Origin: Panicum virgatum
Taxonomy: Eukaryota > Streptophyta > Magnoliopsida > Poales > Poaceae
Direction of reading: 5' to 3'
Assembly (NCBI RefSeq): GCF_016808335.1
Contig: NC_053147.1
Location: 17,408,913 to 17,472,912, forward strand
Length of the DNA: 64,000 bases
This document shows positions 48,209 through 58,974 of this stretch, piece by piece. The position numbers and the translations under genes are program-made. Positions within the stretch are counted from its first letter, which is position 1. The number at the start of each line of letters is the position of its first letter. The notes under the pieces were generated by a model that saw only the letters and a program-made list of their open reading frames with translations, made no database searches and was not told the DNA's origin.

Positions 48209-49171
48209 CTACTCGCAGTCTTCCGGCACAAAGTCAGGATCCTCTGGAGAAAATCAACAGAGGTGAGTACAAAAGTACTCAGCAAGCTCCACCTCGCCCT
48301 ACGGGAGGGGAGATGACATGCACGACACATATTAAGCACAATGCATTAGCAATGCAACTCATGGTATGCAACTCTTCCCGACACAACCCACAGTAGGTAG
48401 CTCACTAGTTGTCAGGACCACACCGTAGCTTGTCCATACCGTGGACACGGACCATTCGAATGGATTATACATTCTGCAGAGGTCGTACACTGTACCCACA
48501 CGCTCGACTGCCCGAACGGACAACCGACATAGCCGACACCCAGCCGTGGTCACGCCCCAGCCCGGCCGCACAAACCCTCGGGCCCTGACCCCAATGGTCC
48601 ATACCCGTAAACCATCCCTGCGACCGTCAGGCTAACCAGTGGGATTAGGCTAAGTCCGGCCCATATCGGAACCTGTGGTCGTACTAAAGTAAGCTAGGTG
48701 AGATGTCAAAACAACTCGGTCCTGATGGTTCACCAGGGCAGCAACCATCCCTCAACATGTCAACTCGAGTCTACCACCACGGTAGCACTCACCTGCCAGT
48801 CTACCACCACGGTAGCGCCGGCTCCAGCATACCCAGCTGCCCTAGCCTCAGCCAAAACCCTTTATATCCTAGTCTCAACTCTGGATATGCATAACTACTC
48901 ATATGCATGTATGAGCACACTCAATCACCCAAGTACCGGTATATGTAATCGATCCTAAACCAGGGCTACAATTAGACGTCCTCACATGGATGCAACCGCT
49001 CACGTAGGGGTCGATGAAACTTGCCTTCGCTTATGTACGCGTCGACGGCGGCGGCTTCCTGCTCGCGGTACGGGTCTTCTGGTTCCGGCTCGCGGTACTG
49101 GTCTTCTGGTTCCGGCTCGCGGTACTGGTCTTCGTACTCCTTGGCAGGCTCCTCCTCGGTCACTCCATGAT
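48209..49171 (-). CDS. Candidate spliced acidic small protein in LTR A (partial, no start)
   Basis: Two minus-strand exons are proposed, 49171-49025 (147 nt) and 48243-48209 (35 nt). The first follows a TAG acceptor, starts in phase 2 with DHGV, and encodes an acidic stretch with three near-copies of EDQYREPEP. It ends at a GC-type donor, AAG/GCAAGT. The second follows a CTCCAG acceptor and encodes EDPDFVPEDCE then stop. The phase is kept across the junction, and the same layout occurs in LTRs B and C. The frame is open in this copy. An upstream leader exon is in phase and open but has no ATG. I know of no matching family. Function unknown; it could be an accessory protein of the element or a captured fragment. 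Confidence 0.4.
49061..49136 (-). repeat. 27-bp in-frame minisatellite, 3 copies
   Basis: Units start at 49061, 49088 and 49115 (GCTCGCGGTACTGG...). On the minus strand each encodes a nine-residue EDQYREPEP-like block. Confidence 0.85.
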
Positions 49172-50632
49172 CTACGGGCGTAAACGGCACAACCGGCAAA
49201 CAAACACAAGCAAGCTATAAAATAAGCTCAAATGGAGATGAAAATAGGAGGAATAGATAGTATATGATTTGAGGAGAGTTTAGGAAAAAGAGTTACATGA
49301 AAAAGAGTTGATATGAAGGAGATATTGAGTTTACAGTATTGGTTGGTATTCAATTCTGAAAATAGAATGATTTGGATTAAGTGTTCACGGCCTGATGGGT
49401 ATTTTGAGCTTTTATTAGTATTGCGGAGTTAATGGTCGGGGAGCTACCTGCCATCTCACCTTGGCGCGGAACAGCTCGAGGAAGAGGGTCAGCTGTTGGG
49501 GCTTCGTCTCGTGAGTGAGCTGGGCTCGTGAGGAGTGGTTCAACTAGCGGAGCGAAGCGGAGCGAAGCGGCTCGGTGTGCTTGGGCTGATGATGGGGCTC
49601 GTCACGGCCTCGCTCTTTTTATAGGCGAGGAGAGCAGCAGCGGCGTATAAAATAGTTTGCCTAGTAGTTATGTTGTGACATCTCGAAAATCTATCAAAAA
49701 ATAAATCACTCGCTAAAATATTCCTTTGAAATTATTTTCGTCGTTGAGCTCAAAACCTCCTAAAACCTGAACCCTAACTCCCGAAATCTTTTCCCTGTCC
49801 CGACACCCGGATCCAGTCTCCATTCCGTCCCTCTGTTCCCCTCGATCCGCGCACGCCACTTCCCGCCAAAGCCGCGGCAGGCGGCCGCGACCGCCGCGCG
49901 TGCCTGACCGGCGTTGTGGTCGCCGCCGAAAGGTTCGCCGCGAATCTCTCTTTTCCTCTCTCCCTCCTTTTCTTTTTCTTTTTCTTTTTCTTTCTTTTTT
50001 CTTCTCCATTTTCTTCTCTCCTCCTCCCTTCCTCTCCTCTCTCCTCCCCCGAGCGCTGCTCAGCCCGCGCCGCCTCTCCTCCACGCTCGCCTCGGCCGCC
50101 TGCCCCGCACGCCCCCGCTCCCGGCCCACCCCTGCACGCGCGCCCCACCCCGGCCGGCCCACGCACGGCCCGCACACGCATGCGCGCGTGTGCTCCACCG
50201 CCTGCCACCCTCTGCCTCGCCGCAAAGGCCGCCGCCGCGCGCAAGAGCTCGCCGCTCAACTCGGCGCCGCCCGCGCGCACGCGCTCGCGCACCCGCTCCC
50301 CTGCTCGGCCCACGTGCGCGCCTAACGACGCCGCGATGCACGCGCCCCCGCACCGCCGCTGCCTCTCTGCGCGCGCTCGCCGTGACCGACGCCCGAGCCG
50401 CGACGTCGCGCGCCGTGCCGCCCGCCGCTGGTGCCCCGCCATCGCCGCTCGCGCCGTCGCCCCAGTGCCGCACAGCGCCCGGCCCCCCCACGTGCCACAC
50501 GCCTGCCCGTGCCATCACAACGCCGCTGTGCCGCATCGCTGCTCGCACCGCCGCGTCGCGACGCCATTAACGCGCCCCGCACCGCTCGCCGGCCTCCACC
50601 GCGTCCCGCCAAGCCTCCACCGCATCTCCTCG

Positions 50633-50641
50633 GCTATAAAG
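50633..50641 (+). promoter_or_regulatory. TATA box of LTR B
   Basis: GGCTATAAAGGGACC lies at the end of the GC-rich U3, in the same relative place as the TATA boxes of LTRs A and C. Confidence 0.65.
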
Positions 50642-51530
50642 GGACCCCGCGTCGCTCTTCCGCCCCACAAACACCCCGCCACCTCCAGCTCCCTCTCTCC
50701 CAACTCGCTGCTCCGCCGCCACGCATTTTGCTGACCGGCGCCGCCTACTCCCGTGGCTGGCCCGCTCCATCGCCTCCTTCCTCGAGCCCAGAGCCCAGGT
50801 AGAACCCCCGCCACTCCCTTGAGCGCACCCGCCGCCCCTAGCCCCTTTCCCGTGGCCGCAGCACCACCCCCAGGGACGCCGTTGGCCGCCACCGCGCGCC
50901 GCCGTGGGGACTTCCCCATGGGTCACCTCTGCACAAATTGGGAGGGGGATTGGGTCTCCCAGGGGCCCCTCTCCCTTTTCCCTCGGTCCCGAGCCACGCC
51001 GTGCCTTGGGTCGCCGGTGAGGGCCGCCGCCGACGCACTGGGCGCGCCTCCCCTGCTCTGCGGAGGAAGGGGAAAGAAAGGGCTTTTTGCCCAAAAGCCC
51101 CTCCCCTTCTCCTTATTCCTTTAAGAACCCCTCCACCCTTTGGCCATTTTGCTAATCAAGCCCTGTCCTTTATAATATTTACAAACCCCCCCACTATACA
51201 AACTTATTTATAAATAAAACCCTACCCTTTTTCCGAGTAACCCGAACCTTTCCCGAAATTTTAAACAGGTCCTTCCACTAATTACAAACAAGTCCCTGAA
51301 CCCTTGTTTAGGCCATAAACACTCCATTAACTTATCATTTCATGCGCCAAAACATCTCTGATCGACCCGAAACTTTATCACGCCATTTCTAATATAGTTT
51401 TGGCCGAACCATTAGGAAACCACCCAAAAATATCACTTCTATCTCCATATCTTAATTGTTTCCGAATCGAGCTCAATGATAAAGCCTGTATTTCTTTTCT
51501 TGATTGTGTGTTTGGTTGTGTGCGTCATAG

Positions 51531-52735
51531 ACCACGGTGTGAACGAAGGAGAGCCTGTCGACGAGCAGTACTGCGAGGAGGTGAACGAGGAGTAGGTGAA
51601 CCTTTGATGCATACTTTTGTTCCAGTTTTTATAAACACAACCTTTTGGCTTGTTTTAGAAAATTGCATATGTTTTGCCTGCTGAAAACACGGTTGGATAG
51701 TCACCCCTTGATTTGTTATAACCATTCCTTGACCACCTAGATTAATGTCTAAATGTGTTGTTTGGACGTTAATCATTGCTAGTACGCTTAGGACCTCATA
51801 CACATTACAACTTGTTTATAAAGAAAATGTGTGTGTGGGAAGGGAGAAAAGTGGAATTTTGAAAGATGAGTTTAGACGGGATGGATGGCATTTCTGTGTG
51901 ATTTGCCGTTTGGTGTGCTCATGCCTGTGTGGCAGAGCAAGGAAGGGAGATATCCATCTTGTCACAATTAAGGACCGAGTTGGTGTGTCATCTCACCTAA
52001 CTCCACTATCGTGCAAACCACTCGACCGTTGAATGGGCAACGGCTTAGCATAAACCCCACTAGTTAGTCTGATAGCCATCAGGAGAGCTGAGAGCAACGG
52101 GTGATCAAGGAGAAGGGATTAGCTCTGTGTGACTTATGCCCCGGTTAAAACCTTTGTGTGATAGGTCAATGACCCCTTGGTGCATCTCGTGATGGCTAGT
52201 CAGGTCTAGCTAAGGTGGGTAATGGCTTTGTTGGGATCTGCAACGACACTAAGGTGATCGAGTTGCAGTACCCCGCTTGTGGGTAAAGTTGCACACCTCT
52301 GCAGAGTCAAAACCTATTCGAATAGCCGTGCCCATGGTACTGGGAGAGTTACGGTGTGGTCACATAACTAGTGTTTATTTTGGGATGGGTTGGCGTGAGT
52401 TGTTTTGGATAAGTGTCCGGCAGTTGTGCCGTGTGCTACGGCGGATGAGGAGTCCGGTAGCAGCTTAAAACTTGGATCCTGTGTGGATCAACCCTTCGTG
52501 TTACTCGGCAAAAGAAAACTGGTTTTGGAAATGCTTTCTTTCAAATGAACCCCTGCATAAAATATTGCTTTCCGCAAATTAAACCCTAGCCTTACCCTTG
52601 ATTTACCATGTGCATTATATTCTATTTATACCCCCTCCGTGGATATGGTTGGACTTGCTGAGTACGTTTGTACTCACCCCATTCTTTATTTTTACAGAAG
52701 AAGATCCAGACTTCGTTCCGGACGACGCTGAGTAG
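51531..52735 (+). pseudogene. LTR B copy of the spliced acidic frame, broken
   Basis: The first exon begins at 51531 after GTCATAG. It encodes DHGVNEGEPVDEQYC and meets TAG at 51593-51595; the Asp/Glu repeat part is deleted. The last exon 52698-52735, after TTTTTACAG, encodes EEDPDFVPDDAE then stop. The homologous donor is lost; TAG/GTGAAC is the only nearby alternative. Confidence 0.5.
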
Positions 52736-53005
52736 GGGTACCGTCCTGCACCCAGCCTTGCCTGTGGATTAGGGTCACCCGCAGGAGATACCCATGGCGT
52801 AAGACTCTGATGACCCCCTTTTTATAATTAATATCGTTGTGTGGGTATGGGTTGTTATCCTCGCGATAGTGGCGCTTCTGTGCCCATTACCGCGTAGAGT
52901 TGTACGGTAATGAACCATCTGATGTAATAAATGTGTCATCAGCCTCCTGGGACTGATGTTGGTATCACATTTAAGTATTCTCTTATGAGGGGATGCTTCA
53001 TATGT

Positions 53006-53076
53006 AATACCTCATATAACGTTAGTATTATTTTACGTTACTAGTTTAATTGCAACATAAGTTTTGTTTTAGTGAT
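53006..53076. other. Remnant between LTR B and the Tekay-like 3' LTR
   Basis: 71 bp of AT-rich DNA to the right of the LTR B target site. It should be the continuation of LTR A's upstream flank, but it is too short to assign. Confidence 0.35.
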
Positions 53077-53658
53077 TGTTGGAAATTGAGGTGGCCCTAA
53101 TACCCACTAAGTTGAGGATCTACCCCTATGACACACCAACTCACTTCAGAGTCGGTCAGCTTCTAGTTACTTCAGAGCCTACCAACAGATGAAGCTGGCT
53201 TCCGGGTGACAGAGCCAACCTTCGATGAAGCCCAGACACTTTTGTGATCCCGGGTGACAGAGCCAACCTTCGATGGATCACAACTTATACACTAAGTACT
53301 TAAATTTATCTGGGAGACTAACACTTATAAAGACACTTATCTTATTAGAGCAACAAAGTTACAAAGGAACACACACCTTTAAGTGGCTAGCCTAGCACTC
53401 ACCCTTCTAGCCCTACCACAACTCATCTACCTTGCTCATGGATGGATACCAGGGCAAGGAGGGGGGGGCTCTATTTATAGTCCAAGGGGAGCCATGGTAT
53501 TAGGACAAGTGTCCCCATTTTAGAGAATTCCAAAATATTCTAACATTTTACCAATTCTAGAGTACTCCATGGAAAATATCTCACTTTTGCTTAGTGGAGA
53601 ATGTTCTAGAGGGTTGCCTTGCATTTCTTTCAATAGTGATGAAAACTGGGATGTTACA
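53077..53658 (-). repeat. 3' LTR of the Tekay-like element
   Basis: The minus strand begins TGTAACATCCCAG at 53658, after a G-rich AAGTGGGGTAGGTT tract, and ends CAATTTCCAACA at 53077. It is 582 bp, with a TATA box (ACTATAAATAGAG) at about 53470-53482. It contains a repeated GGTTGGCTCTGTCACCCGG string in its 3' part (about 53205-53275). Confidence 0.8.
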
Positions 53659-55093
53659 AACCTACCCCACTTAGGTTGAATCTCGTCCCCGAGATTCAGC
53701 TTCACTACTAAAGAGACTGGGGAACTCGGCTCGGAGCGCGTCTTCTCTCTCCCAAGTTGCTTCTGCTTCCGAATGTCTACTCCACTAGACTCGACAAATT
53801 TTGACTGCTGAGTTGCGGGTTCTTCGCGTCACAGTATCTAGAATTTTTACTGGTACTTCTTGGTATCTGAGATCATCCTGCAGGTCGATTGTTTCTGGGG
53901 CCACTTGTTCTTCTGGTACTCGCAGACACTTTCTGAGTTGGGACACATGTAATACATCGTGCACATCTGACATCTCTACTGGCAATTGAAGCTTATAGGC
54001 TACCGCTCCCACTTTCTTCATAATTGGGAAAGGTCCAATGTAACGTGGAGCCAACTTTCCTCGTACCTGGAATCTGCGTGTGCTGCGAATTGGGGAAACT
54101 TTAAGGTACACATAGTCTCCAACTTCGAAGCTGAGAGTACGTCTTCTTTTATCGGCATAATTTTTCTGGCGGGATTGAGCTGCCTTTAGATTCTCTCTGA
54201 TTTCTGCTATCTTGTCTTTTGCTTCTTTAATAAAATCTGGGCCCTCAATAATGCGGTCACCGACTTCGGTCCACATGAGAGGTGGGCGACACTTCCTCCC
54301 GTAGAGGGCTTCAAACGATGACATCTTCAAACTGGACTGGTAGCTGTTGTTGTAAGAGAACTCCACATATGACAATCTGTCTTCCCAATTTTTGCCATAA
54401 GTAAGAACACAGTCTCTTAGCATGTCTTCAAGGATCTGATTAATTCTTTCGGTTTGGCCATCAGTCTGAGGATGATAGGCTGAACTGAAGTGCAACTTAT
54501 ACCAAGTGCTTCATGTAACCTGCTCCAGAATCTCGAAGTGAACTGGGTGCCTCTATCTGACACAATCCTCTTAGGTACTCCATGCAACTTCACAATACGC
54601 TCAATATATAGCTTGGCTAATTTATCACCTCCATAATTGGTAGGCACTGGGATGAAGTGTGCCACTTTAGTGAGTCGATCGACAATTACCCAAACTGAGT
54701 CATGGCCGCTCTGGGTTCTTGGTAGACCGGTGATAAAATCCATACTAACTTCATCCCACTTCCATACTGGAATTGGCAACGGCTGAAGTAATCCACTGGG
54801 CTTCTGGGTTTCTGCTTTAACTCTTTTGCACACATCACAAGGAGCGACGAATCGAGCCATATCCCCCTTCATACCAATCCACCAATACTTCTCCTTAAGG
54901 TCCAGGTACATTTTCGTAGTGCCGGGGTGAATGGAATAAGTGGAGTTATGGGCTTCATCCAAGATGGTCCAACGAAAATGACCTTGCTTAGGCACACATA
55001 ATATTTTCTTGAACCACAAGACTCCATCCTTATCTATCTTGAAATCTGGGGCTTTGCCTTCACTGTTGCGATCTTTAATCCAAACCAATCTTT
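53659..55093 (-). pseudogene. gypsy integrase and C-terminal part, broken
   Basis: The minus strand has the integrase zinc-finger region (H near 54950, then CDVCKR near 54835). The core domain aspartates are in MDFITGLPR and VSDRGTQF, and the glutamate is in the TERINQILED segment. A frameshift near 54500 separates the second aspartate from the glutamate. The C-terminal part (RYIGPFPIM, VLHVSQLRKC) is typical of chromovirus gypsy elements. Coding continues toward about 53700 in another frame (ATWEREDALRAEFP type). Confidence 0.85.
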
Positions 55094-55359
55094 TGAAACG
55101 TCCCCTCATAAGAGAAGACTTAAATGTGTTACAAACATCAGTCCCAGGAGGCTGATGACACATTTATTACATCAGATGGTTTATTACCGTACAACTCTAC
55201 GCGGTAGTGAGCAGAGAAGCGCCACTATCGCGAGGATTACAATCCACACACACGCAACAATATTAAATATAAAAAGAAAGTCATCAGAGTCTTGCGCCAT
55301 GCGGTATCTCCTGCGGGTGACCCTAATCCACAGGCAAGGCTGGGTGCATGATGGTACCC

Positions 55360-56634
55360 CTACTCAACGTCGTTAGGTACAAAATCTGGATCTTCTTCTG
55401 TAAAAATAAAGAATGGGGTGAGCACAAATGTACTCAGCAAGTCCAACCACACCCACGGAGGGGGTATAAATAGAATATAATGCATAGGGTAAGTCAAGGA
55501 TAAGGTTAAGGTTCTTTTTGCGAAAAGCTAGATTTTATGCAGGGATTCAGTTGAAAGAAAGCATTTTCAAAACCAGTTTTCTTGTATCGAGTATCACAAA
55601 GGGTTGATCCTCACATGATCCAAGTTTTAGGCTGCTACCGGACTCCTCATCCGCCGTAGCACACGGCACAACTGCCGGATACATTTCCAAAACAACTCAT
55701 GCCATCCCATCCCAGAATAAACACTAGTTGTGAGACCACACCGTAACTCGCCCAGTACCGTGGGCACGGACTATTCGAATAGGTTTTAACTCTGCAGAGT
55801 TGTGCAACTTTACCCACAAGTGGGGTACCACAACACGATCACCTTAGTGTCGGTGCAGATCCCAACAAAGTCATTACCCACCTTTGCTAGACCTGACTAG
55901 CCACCACGGGATCCACCAAGGGGCCATTGACCTATCTCTGAGATTTAACCGGGGCCTAAGTCACACTGAACATATCCCTTCTCCTTGGTCACCCGTTGCT
56001 CTCAGCTCTCCTGATGGCTATCAGACTAACTAGTGGGGTTTATGCTAAGCCGTTGCCCATACAACGGTCGAGTGGTTTGCACGAAAGTGGAGTTAGGTGA
56101 GATGTAACACCAACTCGGTCCTTTGGGGTGACAAGATGGATACCTCCCTTCCTTGCCCTGCCACACAGGCACGAGCACACCAAATCGGCAAATCACACAG
56201 AAATGCCATCCATCCCGTCTAGACTGATCTTTCAAAAATCCACTTTTATCCCTTCCCACACACACCTTTTCTTTATAAAACAAGTTGTACAAAGTCGCAA
56301 GTCCTAAGCGTTCTAGAATCGATTAACGTCCAAGCAAAAACAGACATTAATCTAGGTGGTCAAGGAATGGTCATAACAAATCAAGGGGTGGCTATCCAAC
56401 CGTGTTTTTAGCAAGTAAACATATGCAAGTTTATAAAACAGGCCAATAGGTTGTGTTTAAAAAACTAGGACAAAAACATGCATCAAAGGGTGGGATTGAA
56501 CTTGCCGTCTTCGAAGCCTTCGGGGAGGTCCTGGTCGAAGCACTATCCTTCGGGCTCGGGGTCGCGGAACTGGTCCTCGTTCACGAGCTCGCAGTACTGC
56601 TCGTCAACGGGCTCTCCTTCGTTCACACCGTGGT
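55360..56634 (-). pseudogene. LTR C copy of the spliced acidic frame, one in-frame stop
   Basis: Minus-strand exons are 56634-56506 (129 nt) and 55397-55360 (38 nt). The first follows GTCGTAG, encodes DHGVNEGEPVDEQYCELVNED then an Asp/Glu/Pro stretch, and has TAG after PEPEG. It ends at a GC donor, GACG/GCAAGT. The last exon, after TTTTTACAG, encodes EEDPDFVPNDVE then stop. Phases equal those of LTR A. The candidate leader exon ends GACG/GTGAGC near 57470 and is open in phase, without ATG. Confidence 0.5.
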
Positions 56635-57634
56635 CTACGACACGTACAGACAAACACACAATCAAGAAAAAGAAATAAAAGTTTTATCGTTGAGCTTGAA
56701 TCGGAAATAATTAAGATATGGAGCTCGGAGTAATATTTTCGGGCGGTTTCCTAATGGCATGGCCAAAATTTTATTAGAAATGGCGTGGTCGGATTTGGAG
56801 GCACTCGGGAGATTTTTGATGCATGAAATGATAGGTTAAGGAGGCGTTTAAGGGCTGAACCGTGGTTAGGGAGAGTCTAAAATAAGATGAGCGGGTAGTA
56901 TATGATTTTATAGGAATTTAGGGGAAAGAATCAATGGAATCGGAGTTTATATGTGTGAGATATGGCTGTATAGTGTGTAGCTATTATTTAATTCCGAAAA
57001 TGATTTGGAGCCTAGCTTCCACGGGATTGGCCGGGGTGGGTTTTGGTTTTGCTTGTGTCTCTCGAACTGGCGCATGGGCTGCTGGTTTGGGCTTCGTGTT
57101 TAGTGGGCTGGTACCTAATTTACTTAATAGGCTTGCTAGTCTAAACAAAACAGGGTGGGAGAGAGGGTCACGGGAACGAACAGGAACTTCGTCCCCGTTT
57201 TCCCAGTGCCGCCATGGCAGCATGCCCGAGCTCTCTGAGCTCCACGGGAACGGCGCTACCGGCCTCCATTCTCGAAGCCAAGGGTATGGTGAGAGACAGG
57301 AGGGCAAGGGGGTTCAATCTTGGGGCTTCCCGATGGGGGTTGCTGCTGAAGAAGGAGGGTGCCACGGGCGGCCATGGATGGCGGCCTGCGAGCTCGTGGG
57401 GAGCTCTGCTTGGGCAACGAGAGGGTTAGGCGCGGCTTGGGTGAGGTAGAGGAGGGTATGGGGGTGCTCACCGTCGAAGCAATCGAGCTGCGATGGCCTC
57501 GCGGAGGAGATCGACGAGAGTGCTATGCTTTTGGGGAAAAACGCATCAGGCGGAATTAGAGCAAGAAGGAAGACGAGCGGTGTGGTTAGGTGGTTCGCCG
57601 AGTTTGGGATGGTGGTGGAGAGCAGCCTGAGGTG

Positions 57635-57645
57635 CCTTTTATAGG
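57635..57645 (-). promoter_or_regulatory. TATA box of LTR C
   Basis: The minus strand reads CCTATAAAAGG, placed like the TATA boxes of LTRs A and B. Confidence 0.65.
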
Positions 57646-58974
57646 CGCGGCGCGGGCGGCGAGGTGGGATGGGACGCGTCGGCCAGCGTCAGTGTGGTTG
57701 ACGGCGCATGCGGTGAGGGCGGGGCACAGCGAGCGGCGCGGGTACGGCTCGGCGGACGGCGCGGGCACGCGGAGGCGGGGCGTGGTAGCACTGTGTCCGT
57801 GCACAGCGACGGCCAACGCGGCACGCGTGCACGCGGGGCCTGTCGCGGCGCGGCTCGACGCGGGGTGAGTTCGCAGTGCAGTGGCTCGGCGGCGGCCCTG
57901 CGCGTGGCGCGGACAGGAGCGCGCGCGTGGGCAGGCCGGCGGCAAGCGGCGCGGACGCGTGCGCGTGGGCGGCGCCGAGCGGAACGACGCGTTCGCGCGC
58001 ACAACAGAGGCTTGTGCGGCGTGAGCGGAGGGGACAGCGGCGGTGCAAGCGTGCGTGCACGTGGGCACGTGGGTGTGAGTGTGCGCGTGTCTGTGTGAGG
58101 GGCGGGGCCGGCGTGGCGCGCACGGCTCGGCGTGAGCGCTGTGAGCGCGGGCGCGCACAGCGGCTCGAGCAGAGGGGGCAGCGGCGAGCGGCGCGGCGGT
58201 GCACGTGGGGCGAGCGGGACTGGGTGGCGCGGCTTGAGCGCGAGCAGAGGGAGGCCGTGACGTTGCGGCGTGTGTGTGCGCGCGAGTGGGGAGCGGGGCA
58301 GGCGAGCAGGGGGTGTGCGCGAGCGGTGCAGCGTGCGGCTTGCTCGTGGGAGGCGAAGGGGAGTTGGGCCGGGCCGGTCGTGCGGAGCAGGGGAGGTGGG
58401 CACGCGGGAGCGATGCAGACCGAGCTGAGCGTCGCGCTCGGGGGAGGAGAGCGGGAGGGAAGGAAGGAGAGGGAAAGAAAAGAGGGAAAAGAGAAAAAGG
58501 AAAAAGGAGAAAAGAAAAGGAAAAAGGGAAAAAGGAATGGAGAAAAAGAGAAGAAAATAGGGAAAAGGGGAAAAAGGGAAATAAAATGGGGAAAAGAAAA
58601 AAAAGGGGGAGAGGGGAGTGAGTGCGCGCCGGCGGCGATCGCGGGGTGCGCGGGGTGCGCGGGCCAGGGGAGGTGTGCGCGGCCGGGTGCGCGGGCCAGG
58701 GGAGGTATGCGCGTGCGGCTGGCGCTAATCGCGATCGGCGGTCGCGCGATGAGACAGTGGCGAGGAAAAAGAGGGAGAGAGCGAGGTATGGTCGGCGAAA
58801 AAGAAAAGGTGGCATCGACGAATAGAATCGGGAGTTGGGAATCGGGTATTCGGGACAGAGAAAAGATTTTCGGGAGTTAGAGTCCAGGTTCAGGTTTATG
58901 AGCTCAACGACGAAAAAGAGTTTTGAAAAAAATTTAGCGTGTGATTTATTTGGTGAATTTTTCAGGTCGTTACA

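Larger units (their letters stand above)
47959..49668 (-). repeat. LTR A of a long-LTR gypsy-type group (U3 missing)
   Basis: On the minus strand its 3' end reads ...GGGGCGCTTCA at 47959, like the ends of LTRs B and C. A TATA box (CCTATAAAAAG) lies at about 49613-49625, followed by a leader and candidate donor CCAAG/GTGAGA near 49462. U3 upstream of the TATA box is almost absent, because LTR B is inserted there and further elements follow. It contains the small spliced frame described separately. Confidence 0.7.
49674..53000 (+). mobile_element. Solo LTR B with TATGT target duplication
   Basis: It starts TGTGACATCTCG and ends GGGGATGCTTCA, 3327 bp. TATGT lies at 49669-49673 and at 53001-53005. 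The TATA box (CTATAAAGG) is at about 50633-50641. U3 is extremely C/G-rich and gives long meaningless open frames. A polyadenylation-like AATAAA is near 52926. It belongs to the same group as LTRs A and C. Confidence 0.9.
55094..58974 (-). mobile_element. LTR C (solo), inserted in the Tekay-like pol
   Basis: On the minus strand it starts TGTAACGACC at 58974 and ends GGGGACGTTTCA at 55094, 3881 bp. It belongs to the same group as LTRs A and B and is inverted relative to B. The flanks are TCTTT and TTTTC, so there is no clean target duplication. The pol frame resumes on both sides (RNase H before, integrase after). TATA box CCTATAAAAGG at 57635-57645. Confidence 0.85.

Noticed and set aside
49774..50919. 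Open frames of 130-270 codons on both strands in LTR B
   Set aside because: Same composition artefact as in LTR C; the frames overlap each other and are not conserved in phase.
51745..52032. 95-codon frame in LTR B, with a related frame at 56026-56292 in LTR C
   Set aside because: Similarity is explained by LTR homology at DNA level; the frames diverge by frameshift and have no domain.
57586..58880. Open frames of 409 codons (minus) and 334 codons (plus) in LTR C
   Set aside because: They lie in very C/G-rich U3 sequence where stop codons are rare on both strands, have low-complexity Pro/Ala/Arg composition and no domain.
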